This document shows, one piece after another, positions 1 to 8,836 of a stretch of 60,044 bases of DNA. The notes below the pieces were generated by a model. That model saw only the letters and a program-made list of their open reading frames with translations. It was not told the origin of the DNA and made no database searches. Every line of letters begins with the position of its first letter. Positions within the stretch are counted from its first letter, which is position 1. This stretch comes from Ignavibacteriota bacterium (GTDB lineage Bacteria; Bacteroidota; Ignavibacteria; Tepidaquicellales; OLB5): NCBI GenBank assembly GCA_003820375.1, contig RPQH01000017.1, positions 1 to 60,044 on the forward strand, read 5' to 3'. A program made the translations under genes and the position numbers.

Positions 1-165
1 TCAAATTCACCGGGATGCTATGAATAAAATGGCGATTATGTGAAGGAAATGCGGTTTATTCCGAAAAATAAAACTTCACTATATCATTAACTAAAATAGC
101 TATATGAATTTATAATAGTGTATAATTTGTCGCTGATGTTAGAGTGTTAAAGTAATGCTTGAAGC

Positions 166-268
166 ACCTCACCCCCCAACCCCCTCTCCATCCACGCAGA
201 GCGGGACTTCACAAACTCAGCATGGAGAGGGGGAGGAATCCCGATTTATCGGGAGGAGGGGGTGAGGT
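166..268. repeat. Palindromic CCTCACCCCC element
   Basis: The outer arms ACCTCACCCCC (166-176) and GGGGGTGAGGT (258-268) are inverted repeats, and an inner pair CCCCCTCTCCAT / ATGGAGAGGGGG lies at 180-191 and 222-233. It belongs to the same family as the elements at 8597, 22357 and 37502, but lacks their conserved ATTTCAG outer ends. It is likely non-autonomous and non-coding. Confidence 0.7.
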
Positions 269-273
269 TTCTA

Positions 274-298
274 TCAAATCTGATGAATCTGATGAATA
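274..298. repeat. 9-bp tandem repeat (AATCTGATG)
   Basis: About two and a half copies of AATCTGATG. The same 9-mer family flanks the four-helix-bundle gene at 14913-15284. The rest of the interval 1-548 holds no gene that I can support. Confidence 0.6.
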
Positions 299-548
299 AT
301 TCTGCACTCATCCAACTATTTTCACCAAAAACTTGACAATTAGCAATTACTATATTAATTTAACGTAGTTGTGATTAATATCACTCATTTTCGTTCTTTG
401 TAAATACCGGTATAAATTAAGGCATGTCGTAATATTGCTGCCAAATGATGCTAACGGGATTAGTTAGATTTTGGAAGATTGAAAAAAATATGTACTTCAT
501 TTTACCCTCCGGGGTTTTATTTCCTTCCGGGAAAAGTGCACTATATTG

Positions 549-953
549 TTATCTGTGAATGGTTAATATCACTTCAGAACCTTTTTGTGTATGTTTGTAA
601 CGTATATCCTTTACAAGTGATTTTGCAATAAACATTCCCCTGCCCGATGATTTCATAATATTTTCATCAAGTGTAGGGTCAATGTCATCATTTATATTAA
701 AACCGTTTCCTTCATCGCAAATCTTTACGCACATTTTCTCATTATTGTATTCAACTATTACCTCAACTTTTTTGAATTTGTTTTCTTTGTTACCGTGGAC
801 TATTGCATTCATCACTATTTCAGAAACTGCAATCAGCACTTTATGGAGTTCACTTTCAGGCAGCTTGAATTCTTTATTTACTTTCAGGAGCAGGGCTTCT
901 ACATAATTGAAATTGTTTTTTTCCGATGCAATTTCAGTTCTTATGGTTTTCAT
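549..953 (-). CDS. RsbW-like anti-sigma factor / serine kinase (HATPase)
   Basis: This 134-residue protein is a single GHKL ATPase domain of the anti-sigma regulatory factor family. Visible motifs are the N box EIVMNAIVHGN (about residues 46-56), the G1 box DEGNGF (about 80-85) and the G2 box SGRGMFIAK (about 102-110). Known family members bind ATP and either phosphorylate an STAS anti-anti-sigma protein or hold a sigma factor; no partner gene is visible here. It is the last gene of a minus-strand run that starts with ruvB, and its ATG lies 16 bases beyond the stop of the beta-barrel gene. The role as an anti-sigma kinase is inferred from the family; the target is unknown. Confidence 0.85.
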   Translation of the reverse strand: MKTIRTEIASEKNNFNYVEALLLKVNKEFKLPESELHKVLIAVSEIVMNAIVHGNKENKFKKVEVIVEYNNEKMCVKICDEGNGFNINDDIDPTLDENIMKSSGRGMFIAKSLVKDIRYKHTQKGSEVILTIHR

Positions 954-969
954 TTTTAAATTATAAATA

Positions 970-2913
970 CTAAAAATTCCATCTTACATTTACGTAAAGA
1001 TTTCCGTTTGTTGAAGATGGCTGAATATCGCCGTACCTGTAAAAATCATAGCTTGAGATAACTTCAATCAATGAGTTATCATTCAATAATATTTTTAATC
1101 TAGCCATAGGTCCATATGTTTTGATGGAAGTATTAAAAACCCGTTCCCCTTCAACGAAATTAAACCTCCTTTGCTCAAAATACCTGTACCCGGCTGCAAA
1201 CATTATAAATTTATTAAAAAAATAATTTAATTCAGCGTTAATAATTTTGTCCTCAAAATAATTCACCGGGCGGATGGAAAATGCACTCCAGTTAAGCTCA
1301 CCCCTCTCATACAGCTTAATTTCTGCATAAATGTTTGTCCCGATATGGTCGGTGAACTTAATTATTGTCGAATCTTTAATATTGAACTGGCGGAACGAAT
1401 AGCTTCTTACTGTTGAAACAACATCCTGGAAGTCATACACGGTATAATTGGCAAGCACGCTAAATGTATTAATGGTTCTTACCGCTTCAACAGGAGTAAA
1501 AATATTCCTGCTTGTAAACCTGATTACACGGTTCCAGTTATTGTTGGAGCTTTTCTCACCGAAAATATAAACCGTGTGATACAGGTTAAGGTCAACTGAG
1601 TTCAGAAGCTGGAAATTCCTCAGGTTATCATACCTGTGTCCAAGGTAAAACAGGAAATTCAATTCGTCCCTGTCATCTGTATTATCTTTGCTGGGCGTAT
1701 CATATCTTAATATGGAAGCATTACCCAAAAACTCAAGCCGGTTTGAAAGAGATAAGTTATAATAAACATTTGTGCCAAACACAAACTTCGATAAGTGGCT
1801 GTTCTTCTGAGCCTCAAGTCCTTCCTTTTCTTTAACAAAAACAGAGCTAATCTTCCCTTGATTGATAAGAAAATGTTTCTCATCTCTTTCCACATAAGAT
1901 ACCTTTAGCTGGAGGTCTGCCTTTTCCAGGTTAAACCGCAGAGCAGCATCACCGCCAATGCTCAGTTCCTGTACCTGTGTATCATAAACACTCGGCGGCG
2001 CGGCAACCACCTGCGGAATATAGTAATTTTCCTTGTAGATATTTCTGAAATACGGATTAAGGGTAACGTAAAGATCGGCCTTTTGTGAAATCGTATAATC
2101 GAACCTGTCAAATGCCTTCATAATATACTCTGTTCTTTGTTCAATATTATTCTTTACATTAAATTGCTGTTCGGTAAAAATATCAGCAGGAAAATAAAAA
2201 TCCTTTCTTATCCTCGAAAAGTAACCGTCAAACTCATTTCTTGCAAGGTTATCACTGAAGGACCTTTCAGCATATAACCGTGAGATAATGAAATTATTTT
2301 TTTTTGGCTTAAGGTCTTCAATACCTGCTTTAAGCCCCCCGTCAATAAAGAAGCCTGAGAACGACAAATTGGATACATTTAAATCACCCGCTAAGCTTAT
2401 GCCCCTGTTTAATTCCCCGATTTGTTCTTCAATCTTATATCCTGCATTCAACACGGAGTTTATTTCCGTGCCGTCTAATGATTTCTCATACCTGCTGCTG
2501 AGATAAAACATATTAGTTGAAGAGCCCTTAAGCTGTATGTTTTTTTCATCAGAATAAAACATACCGTAATAATTCAGGGAAGCATTCAGGTTATCGTTCA
2601 GGTCATACCCGGCACCGGCTTTAATATTGTCAAAATCACGGAAGAAATTTTCGGTTAGCTTTGTTACGGCGGATGAGTAATAGTTCTTTAAATAATAATT
2701 GAATTTCTTTTTAAACTTGCCGTTATAGTTCAGCTTGGATGTTAAGTTAGCGGATAAAAGCCCGTTATCAAATGTAGTGTAAAGGAAATTCCGCGTAATA
2801 TTGGAATCAATGAAGGTTTGAATATCAGTAAAATCCGACTGAGCTTTTAAATTAAGCACTGACAGAAAAATAAACAGCACCGTTACCAGGATTTTAATTT
2901 TCAAGGGAATCAC
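970..2913 (-). CDS. Predicted outer-membrane beta-barrel protein of unknown function
   Basis: The 647-residue protein starts with a signal peptide (hydrophobic residues 7-22, ending LNLKAQ) and continues as alternating aromatic and polar strands typical of a large outer-membrane barrel, ending in aromatic Phe (VNVRWNF), as barrels recognised by the BAM machinery do. I recognise no specific family. The start is GTG at 2913, overlapping the stop of the ABC ATPase gene (GTGA), which points to translational coupling. The neighbours suggest co-expression with an ABC ATPase and an RsbW-like kinase. It might be a porin, a lipid or polysaccharide exporter barrel, or a structural protein; the sequence does not decide. 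Confidence 0.75.
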   Translation of the reverse strand: MIPLKIKILVTVLFIFLSVLNLKAQSDFTDIQTFIDSNITRNFLYTTFDNGLLSANLTSKLNYNGKFKKKFNYYLKNYYSSAVTKLTENFFRDFDNIKAGAGYDLNDNLNASLNYYGMFYSDEKNIQLKGSSTNMFYLSSRYEKSLDGTEINSVLNAGYKIEEQIGELNRGISLAGDLNVSNLSFSGFFIDGGLKAGIEDLKPKKNNFIISRLYAERSFSDNLARNEFDGYFSRIRKDFYFPADIFTEQQFNVKNNIEQRTEYIMKAFDRFDYTISQKADLYVTLNPYFRNIYKENYYIPQVVAAPPSVYDTQVQELSIGGDAALRFNLEKADLQLKVSYVERDEKHFLINQGKISSVFVKEKEGLEAQKNSHLSKFVFGTNVYYNLSLSNRLEFLGNASILRYDTPSKDNTDDRDELNFLFYLGHRYDNLRNFQLLNSVDLNLYHTVYIFGEKSSNNNWNRVIRFTSRNIFTPVEAVRTINTFSVLANYTVYDFQDVVSTVRSYSFRQFNIKDSTIIKFTDHIGTNIYAEIKLYERGELNWSAFSIRPVNYFEDKIINAELNYFFNKFIMFAAGYRYFEQRRFNFVEGERVFNTSIKTYGPMARLKILLNDNSLIEVISSYDFYRYGDIQPSSTNGNLYVNVRWNF

Positions 2914-3671
2914 CCTGTCATTAAGTTTTTATAAATTTCTGTAGCTTTTTGTTTTATTACCGCAGTATCTATATACTTTTTAAATACTTCTTCAAGCGAA
3001 ACGCTTTTTTCGTTGTCCTTTATATATTCGTTGAACACTATATTCCCGTCATTAAGAATAATTACTCTTGTGCATATCTTTTCAACTATATCTAGCAAAT
3101 GCGTTGAATAGAAAAACGTTTTACCGTTTTCAGACAGGTCTTTTACAATATCTCTAATTAATACTGTCGTATTAAAATCAATTCCGCTTAAAGGCTCATC
3201 CCAGAATATTACATCGGGATTATGGATAAGCGATGATATAATTAATACCTTTTGCCTCATTCCCTTTGAAAATGAAGCCATAGGTGTATTAACTTCGTTT
3301 TTCAGCTCAAACATCTCAAGGAACTCATATATTCTCCTGATGTAAACAGATTTATCCATGTCGTATATTTTACATACAAACTCAAGGAAATCAAACGGGG
3401 TAAGAGACTGGAACAGGGCACCCGATTCAGGGACATAACCTATAATTCTCTTTACTTTTTCGGGTGTTTGTTTTACATCATAGTTACCTATCAATGCAGA
3501 GCCTGAATCTGCTTTTATCATGCCCGTCAATATCTTGATAGTAGTGCTTTTACCCGCACCATTCGCCCCGAGATATCCGCATACTTCTCCCTTTTCAATA
3601 TTAAACGAAACACCTTTTAATGCATTGCATCCGTTTGGATAAACCTTCGCCAGCTCAGCTACTGTTATCAT
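2910..3671 (-). CDS. ABC transporter ATP-binding protein
   Basis: The product is a 253-residue ABC ATPase. Counting from the ATG at 3671, the Walker A motif GANGAGKST is at about 35-43, the signature SFSKGMRQK at 133-141, and Walker B VIFWDEP at 154-160, followed by the switch histidine in YSTHLLD. The SKGM signature is typical of ABC-2/CcmA-like exporters. A longer frame reaches 3725, but the ATG at 3671 has an AGGAAG ribosome binding site and the first conserved residues (MITVAELAKVYPNG) start there. It overlaps the upstream glycosylase gene by 17 bases and the downstream beta-barrel gene by 4. No permease gene is nearby, so the membrane partner must be encoded elsewhere. Confidence 0.9.
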   Translation of the reverse strand: MITVAELAKVYPNGCNALKGVSFNIEKGEVCGYLGANGAGKSTTIKILTGMIKADSGSALIGNYDVKQTPEKVKRIIGYVPESGALFQSLTPFDFLEFVCKIYDMDKSVYIRRIYEFLEMFELKNEVNTPMASFSKGMRQKVLIISSLIHNPDVIFWDEPLSGIDFNTTVLIRDIVKDLSENGKTFFYSTHLLDIVEKICTRVIILNDGNIVFNEYIKDNEKSVSLEEVFKKYIDTAVIKQKATEIYKNLMTG

Positions 3672-4290
3672 TGTTCTTCTTCCTAAAAACCGCCCTTCCT
3701 GCTCCCGATACAAACGGATTATCAATTATGTAAAAGCGGTATAGTTTTTCAGTATTTTTTGTAATGCCTATTCTTTTTGATTTTGCTATTTTATGCTTTA
3801 TATCTTCTTCACTTTCAAGAAGAAATATATCATTGCCGTTGAGAAGGTCAGCAGCATTAAGATTCTTGTCTATTCCAAATGCATGTGCAAATTTTCCCGG
3901 GCCGTTTGTTAAGTTATATATATCCGTTACATTCCTGTTATTCATCATAATATCAATTCCGTCAAGCGGCTCAACTCCCCTTATCAGAACTCCGCTGCCT
4001 TTATCCTTTAATCCCGTTACAACATTAAAGCAGTAGTGGTTTCCATACGTAAAATATACATACGCAATACCGCCTTCTTCGAACATTGACTCATTTCTTT
4101 TGGTTTTACCTATATATGTATGTGAAGCAGGGTCATTAATACCCGGATATGCTTCAGTTTCCACAATCATTCCCATCAGAGTCCTGTTGCCCCATTTTCT
4201 GCATATTATCTTTCCAACAAGTTCTTTTGCAATATTTATAGTGCTCCTTAGAAAGAAATCCTTATTTAGTCTTCTGTATCTTCCTGCCAC
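3655..4290 (-). CDS. mpg: 3-methyladenine DNA glycosylase (MPG/AAG family)
   Basis: The 211-residue protein matches the alkyladenine DNA glycosylase family, which removes alkylated purines in base-excision repair. Visible family blocks are AKELVGKIICR, GMIVETEAYPGINDPASH (catalytic Glu within VETEAY), KRNESMFEEGG, YVYFTYGNHYCFNVVTG and the GPGKFAHAFGI block. The start is GTG, five bases after the ruvB stop codon, and no in-frame ATG is nearby. Pairing with ruvB in one operon puts two DNA-maintenance functions together. The length is close to that of bacterial homologues. Enzymatic specificity is known from the family, not shown here. Confidence 0.93.
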   Translation of the reverse strand: MAGRYRRLNKDFFLRSTINIAKELVGKIICRKWGNRTLMGMIVETEAYPGINDPASHTYIGKTKRNESMFEEGGIAYVYFTYGNHYCFNVVTGLKDKGSGVLIRGVEPLDGIDIMMNNRNVTDIYNLTNGPGKFAHAFGIDKNLNAADLLNGNDIFLLESEEDIKHKIAKSKRIGITKNTEKLYRFYIIDNPFVSGAGRAVFRKKNNDNSS

Positions 4291-4295
4291 TGCAT

Positions 4296-5339
4296 TTACA
4301 GAAAAAGCCCGTTCTCAGTATCTTTAGCATCACTTTTTCTTCCCTTCATGCTCAATCCAAGATGGCTGTATGCAAGGTCAGTAACTTCTCTTCCGCGTGG
4401 TGTTCTTCTGATAAATCCTTCCTGGATAAGGAAAGGCTCATATACTTCTTCAATTGTGCCCGGTTCTTCACCGACGGATACTGCAATCGAATTCAAGCCA
4501 ACCGGACCGCCTTTATAAATATCAATTATGGTTGTAAGTATTTTCTTATCCAATTCATCAAGCCCTTTATTGTCAATCTCCCAGTTGTTCAGGCATTCAT
4601 CGGCAATAGCGGCATTAATCACACCTTTATTATTTACAACTGCCAGGTCGCGTGTTAATCTCAGCAGGCGGTTTGCAATACGCGGTGTCCCTCTTGAGCG
4701 GTGTGCAATTATTAATGCACCTTCTTCATCTATTTTGATATTCATGATGGATGCAGAACGGATGACAATTTTCTTCAGCTCTTCTATATTATAATAATTC
4801 AGCCTGCAGTTTAATCCGAACCTGCCAAGCAACGGAGATGAAAGCAAACCAGCTCTTGTAGTTGAACCGATGAGTGTAAATTTTTCAAGTTGAATGCTTA
4901 CGCTTCTTGCTCCCGGTCCCTGGTCAATTATTATATCAAGCTTATAGTCTTCCATTGCCGAGTATAGATATTCCTCCACAACTTTCGGGATGCGGTGAAT
5001 CTCATCAATGAACAGAATATCTTTTTCCTGAAGCTTGGTGAGCATGCCGGCAATATCACCCGGTCTTTCAAGTACCGGACCGGATGTTGTAACGATGCGT
5101 GAATTCATTTCACCCGATATGATATAAGCAAGGGTTGTTTTTCCAAGACCCGGAGGTCCTGTAAATAATATATGGTCGAGCGAGTCATTTCTTTTTTGGG
5201 AGCTCCGGATAGAAATATCAAGGTTGCTTTTAATCTTATCCTGCCCGACAAATTCCTCAAATCTATGAGGTCTTAATTCATTTAGGTATTCTTTATCTTC
5301 CTGAATTACCTGTGGTGTTATTTTCTCAGATTTTGCCAT
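4296..5339 (-). CDS. ruvB: Holliday junction branch migration helicase RuvB
   Basis: The 347-residue AAA+ protein is a full-length RuvB, the hexameric motor that drives Holliday junction branch migration with RuvA. Visible motifs are RPHRFEEFVGQ (about 23-33), Walker A GPPGLGKT (61-68), Walker B IDEIH (111-115), sensor 1 GSTTRAG (158-164), the arginine finger in LLGRFG (about 170-175), sensor 2 GTPRIANRLL and a C-terminal winged-helix region with TPRGREVTDLAY. It is the first gene of the minus-strand run ruvB-mpg-ABC-barrel-kinase. ruvA and ruvC are not in the window. Confidence 0.98.
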   Translation of the reverse strand: MAKSEKITPQVIQEDKEYLNELRPHRFEEFVGQDKIKSNLDISIRSSQKRNDSLDHILFTGPPGLGKTTLAYIISGEMNSRIVTTSGPVLERPGDIAGMLTKLQEKDILFIDEIHRIPKVVEEYLYSAMEDYKLDIIIDQGPGARSVSIQLEKFTLIGSTTRAGLLSSPLLGRFGLNCRLNYYNIEELKKIVIRSASIMNIKIDEEGALIIAHRSRGTPRIANRLLRLTRDLAVVNNKGVINAAIADECLNNWEIDNKGLDELDKKILTTIIDIYKGGPVGLNSIAVSVGEEPGTIEEVYEPFLIQEGFIRRTPRGREVTDLAYSHLGLSMKGRKSDAKDTENGLFL

Positions 5340-5494
5340 TTATTAACGAAAATTAAAGATAATTGATGTGATATTCAATTGTAAGAAGAATATTTATAAT
5401 TAACTGAAATTGTTAAGTATTTATATTAAAAATTATAAGTTTCTATTCAGAATTCCGCCGGAGTTCACTATAATTCTCAATTTACTATAGAGAA

Positions 5495-5562
5495 ATGGGC
5501 AACTACTATGTAGTTAAATACTATTCCAATCATTTCCTAATACGGGTAATCACTGCGTGATT
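5495..5562. repeat. Palindromic repeat, partial copy of the 39122 element
   Basis: This 68-base stretch aligns with 39205-39274. Both have GGCAACT + palindrome + GTTTAAT-like spacer + CTAATAYGGGTAATCAC and end GCGTGATT. The inner palindrome is AACTACTATGTAGTT here and AACTCCTACGGAGTT at 39211, so both arms differ together and pairing is kept. It lies in the 340-base gap between ruvB and the YbaN-like gene. Confidence 0.75.
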
Positions 5563-5577
5563 GGAATCCTTCCAGTC

Positions 5578-5684
5578 CTACACCCTCTACACACTCTATA
5601 CACTCCATACACTCTATACCCTCTACACACTCTATACACTCTTTGCACTTACCTTACAAACCTTATAAACCTCTTTAACTTACT
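5578..5684 (-). repeat. 9-bp tandem array starting at the YbaN-like gene stop
   Basis: Read on the minus strand, the sequence runs in 9-base units from the stop codon of the YbaN-like gene: AAGTAAGTT, AAAGAGGTT, TATAAGGTT, TGTAAGGTA, then AGTGCAAAG and repeated AGTGTATAG / AGTGTGTAG. There are roughly 12 units. The first unit contains the TAA stop codon. On the plus strand the far end reads as CTCTACACA / CTCTATACA. Related arrays follow mutL and several other genes. Confidence 0.75.
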
Positions 5685-6030
5685 TCGCTCTTTTAAGCAT
5701 GAGCACATGCACTGTTACGCCAATTGCAATAAAGGCAAGCAGTATCCTGACATAAATATTATCGATTATGTAAATAGAATAACTAATAGTTGCCCATAAA
5801 AATAATAAAGTCCATATTTTAGTTAATAAAGTCATACCCCTGTTTTCACGGTAATTCCTGATATACTTTCCGAAAAACCTGTTATAAAGCAGCCAATGAT
5901 AAAATTTAGGTGAGCTTATTGCAAAGCAAGCGGCTGCAAGAAGGAAAAAATCAGTTGCAGGAATTAAAGGCAGAAATATTCCAATCACACCAAGCCCGAC
6001 ACAAATAAAACCTGCCGTATTGATAAGCAT
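5680..6030 (-). CDS. YbaN-like inner-membrane protein (DUF454)
   Basis: This small protein (116 residues from the ATG) matches the DUF454/YbaN family: GLGVIGIFLPLIPATDFFLL at the start, then CFAISSPKFYHWLL, FGKYIRNYRENRGM, KIWTLLFLWATI. Two or three membrane helices are visible (about residues 3-25, 70-88 and 92-110). The open frame extends two codons further to a TTG at 6036, but the ATG at 6030 is a better start. The family's function is not established. It stands alone on the minus strand and its stop codon lies inside a 9-bp repeat array. Confidence 0.85.
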   Translation of the reverse strand: MLINTAGFICVGLGVIGIFLPLIPATDFFLLAAACFAISSPKFYHWLLYNRFFGKYIRNYRENRGMTLLTKIWTLLFLWATISYSIYIIDNIYVRILLAFIAIGVTVHVLMLKRAK

Positions 6031-6248
6031 CCTCAAAACTGGCCTGTTTAAAATTGAAGCTTTAATATTTTTATTCTCTTCTTTTTTCAGTTGTTTATAA
6101 AATTAAACAAAAATTTATGGATTTAAGTCCTCTGTTTTATTGTGTATTAATGGAAAATATTTTTGCATAAGTTTACACTTAAAATATGGAACCAACAATA
6201 AACCGATTGATGTTAAAGCCAATATAATTAAATATTTACGGAGAAAAT

Positions 6249-8540
6249 TTGACAAAATCTTTATTGATTCTTAATGCAATCTTAATATTAGCTGTAAGGG
6301 TGGTCTTTGCCCAGCCTACAGGTGATATAACAGGAGAAGTACTGGATAAATACACACAATCTTTTTTAAAAGAAATTAAAGTTGAAATATTAGGTACACA
6401 AATAAAAACCGAAACAAATGCTAACGGTTTATTTACAATTAAAAATGTCCCGCCAGGAATTTACGAAATCAGGTTCACAAATATTTCTTATCAGACATAT
6501 ATTGCAGGCAGCATTTCCGTTTCATCAGGAATACAGACTAAAGTTGTAGCTGAGTTAACACCAATATCCACCGAAGAAGTTATAATAGAATCTTTACGGT
6601 TTCAAAAACCGGTAGATGCAACTGTATCATACAAAACACTGACATTTGAAGAGCTGAGAAGATTTCCCGGAGGGCTTGAAGATGTAGGCAGAATATTGCA
6701 GTCATTACCCGGGGCGGCATTAACATCAGACGGAAGAAACGATATAGTTGTACGCGGCGGCTCGCCATCGGAAAATTTGTTTATTGTTGATGGTTTCCTT
6801 GTTAATAATATAAATCATTTCGGTTCACAGGGTGCAACAGGCGGACCGGTCAGCATAATAAATCTTGATTTTGTAAGAGAAGTAAATTTTTTAACAGGCG
6901 GATTCAGTGCTAAATATGGTGATAAGCTTTCTTCAGTTGCTGAAATAAAGCTTAAAGAAGGAAATACGGAAAAGTTTACAGGTAAAATAAACTTAAGTGG
7001 AACGGGCTTTGGGGCTAATATTGAAGGACCTCTGCCAACCAAAAACACTTCAGGATTTATTATCTCCGCCAGAAGAAGTTATCTCGATTTAATATTTAAT
7101 GCTTCGGGATTTTCATTTGTACCTGAATACACCGATTTCCAGATAAAAGCCCATTATCATATTAACAGCCGTAATTTTCTAACATTCTCATCTCTTGGTG
7201 CTATTGATAAGGTCAGATTCAATAATGATAATGAAGAAAACATACAAAATAATGAAAGAATATTAACAAACAACCAGAACAGTTATTCAGCAGGCTTAAG
7301 CTGGAAATCTTTATGGTCTGCAAAGTCCTATTCCCAATTAATTCTATCAAGGAATTTTACCAATTATCTATTTTCCAAAAGAGATACGAATTTTATTGAA
7401 ACATTTTCAAACAGGTCAAAGGAAGGTGATGTTCAACTAAAAGCAGAGTATTCTATAAAACCAACAGAAAACACTTATATCAGCTCGGGCATTGGAGGAC
7501 AGACCATCCTTCTTGATTATAATATTAATAAATCAGCAGACACAGTTGATATTACTGACCCGCAGACCGGGAAAAAATTTGTTATTCCTGCATTCAATCT
7601 GTTAGAAAATAAAAGAACTTATAAAGCTTTTGCTTATGCAGAAGTAATTCAAACACTGATGAAAAGACTGAAATTTACTACCGGATTAAGATATGATTAT
7701 ATAGACCTGATTAATAACAAAAATTATATTTCGCCAAGAGTATCATTGTCTTTGACTATATCGCCAAAATTAACTGTTAACACTTCTTACGGAATATTCT
7801 ATCAATCCCCTTCTTATATCTGGATACTCGGCTCGCCTTCTAATTTAAATTTAAAGGATATAAGGGCAGACCATTATATTGCCGGAATTGAATATTTATT
7901 TGATGAAAGCACAAAGCTGACAGTTGAAGCTTATTATAAAAAATATTCCAATTATCCTGTAAGCACTGTAAGGCCTTATTTAATATTAGCTAATAACGGA
8001 GGATTCGATAACCAGAATTCATTCGGGCTTGAACCATTAATAAGTGCCGGGAAAGGTACTGCCAAAGGCTTTGAAGTATTTCTGCAGAAAGCATTAACAA
8101 AAAGACTTTACGGTACTTTCACATTCTCATACAGCGATGTAAAATATACCGCACTTGATGGAGTTGAAAGACGGTCTGATTATGATAACCGTTATATTGT
8201 AAATGCTTCGTTTGGATACAGGCTTGGCAAAGAATGGGAAATCAGCGGCAAGTTCAGATTATCGGGCGGAAGACCTTATACTCCAATTGATTCAACTAAT
8301 GGGACTGTGGATTATACAAAATATAATTCGCAGGTACTGCCGGTATATCACAGGTTAGATATAAGGGCGGAGAAAAAATGGAATTTCAGCAAATGGGCTT
8401 TGACTACTTATATAGATATTCAGAATATTTATAACAGGAAAAATATATTTGAATACCGCTGGGATAAATTCAAAAGAGAAATTGTGAAAAATGAAAATCT
8501 TGGAATACTGCCTACTATTGGTGTTAGTGCTGAGTTTTAA
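6249..8540 (+). CDS. TonB-dependent outer-membrane receptor
   Basis: The 763-residue protein is a TonB-dependent receptor. A signal peptide ends at VVFAQ (about residue 22), followed by a carboxypeptidase-regulatory-like beta-sandwich (about 25-110, GDITGEVLDKY...GLFTIKNVPPGIYEIRF), a plug domain (about 125-230, with RNDIVVRGGSPSENLFIVDG) and a beta-barrel to the C-terminus (ending VSAEF). Such proteins import substrates with TonB-ExbBD energy; the substrate is not evident because no neighbouring import genes are present. The start is TTG, preceded by a GGAG-like site; the nearest upstream ATG runs into a stop. The downstream gene is convergent, separated by a palindromic element. Confidence 0.9.
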   Translation: MTKSLLILNAILILAVRVVFAQPTGDITGEVLDKYTQSFLKEIKVEILGTQIKTETNANGLFTIKNVPPGIYEIRFTNISYQTYIAGSISVSSGIQTKVVAELTPISTEEVIIESLRFQKPVDATVSYKTLTFEELRRFPGGLEDVGRILQSLPGAALTSDGRNDIVVRGGSPSENLFIVDGFLVNNINHFGSQGATGGPVSIINLDFVREVNFLTGGFSAKYGDKLSSVAEIKLKEGNTEKFTGKINLSGTGFGANIEGPLPTKNTSGFIISARRSYLDLIFNASGFSFVPEYTDFQIKAHYHINSRNFLTFSSLGAIDKVRFNNDNEENIQNNERILTNNQNSYSAGLSWKSLWSAKSYSQLILSRNFTNYLFSKRDTNFIETFSNRSKEGDVQLKAEYSIKPTENTYISSGIGGQTILLDYNINKSADTVDITDPQTGKKFVIPAFNLLENKRTYKAFAYAEVIQTLMKRLKFTTGLRYDYIDLINNKNYISPRVSLSLTISPKLTVNTSYGIFYQSPSYIWILGSPSNLNLKDIRADHYIAGIEYLFDESTKLTVEAYYKKYSNYPVSTVRPYLILANNGGFDNQNSFGLEPLISAGKGTAKGFEVFLQKALTKRLYGTFTFSYSDVKYTALDGVERRSDYDNRYIVNASFGYRLGKEWEISGKFRLSGGRPYTPIDSTNGTVDYTKYNSQVLPVYHRLDIRAEKKWNFSKWALTTYIDIQNIYNRKNIFEYRWDKFKREIVKNENLGILPTIGVSAEF

Positions 8541-8596
8541 GCACCAGTTGACCTTAGCAAAAGTATAATAATCGGGTAATAATTTTTTTTTCTTAT

Positions 8597-8785
8597 TAAT
8601 TTCAGTTCATGTCCTCACCCCCTCTCCTTTGATACCTGCCTGCTGCAGGCAGGGGCGTTAGGAGAGGGGGAGCAGTAACTTATAAAATTCTCTTTAGTAT
8701 GTGAAATCTTTAATTCATTCTCCCCCTCTCCTCTCATTTATCATAGGAGAGGGGGTCAGGGGGGTGAGGACATGAACTGAAATTA
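8597..8785. repeat. MITE-like palindromic element with perfect 25-bp ends
   Basis: The 25-base left end (TAATTTCAG...CCTCACCCC, 8597-8621) is the exact reverse complement of the right end (8761-8785). Two internal hairpins with CCCCTCTCC / GGAGAGGGG arms lie between, so the single strand could fold as a three-way junction. The left inner hairpin carries a further CCTGCCTGCTGCAGGCAGG palindrome. It sits between convergent genes and could also act as a bidirectional terminator. It has no coding capacity. The same architecture is at 37502-37680. Confidence 0.85.
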
Positions 8786-8836
8786 CCTGTTTATTTCTTG
8801 CGGTAACAAATTGATTTATAATTTACGTAAGGTGAC

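Larger units (their letters stand above)
31..450. repeat. Diverged dispersed repeat, copy 1
   Basis: Blocks in this stretch recur in the same order at 39588-39995. Examples are GGCGATTAT near 31, GAAAAATAAAA near 63, a TGTCGCT...GTTAAAGTAAT block at 128-157, AAAAACTTGACAA at 327-339 and CGTTCTTTGT at 392-401. Between the second and third blocks each copy holds a GC-rich palindrome and a short 9-bp array, but the inserts differ. No reading frame is visible here. It could be an eroded mobile element or a structured non-coding unit; the alignment was done by eye. Confidence 0.55.

Noticed and set aside
5557-5799. 80-codon plus-strand frame rich in His-Thr-Leu-Tyr
   Set aside because: It is the translation of the 9-bp array and then the antisense of the YbaN-like gene.
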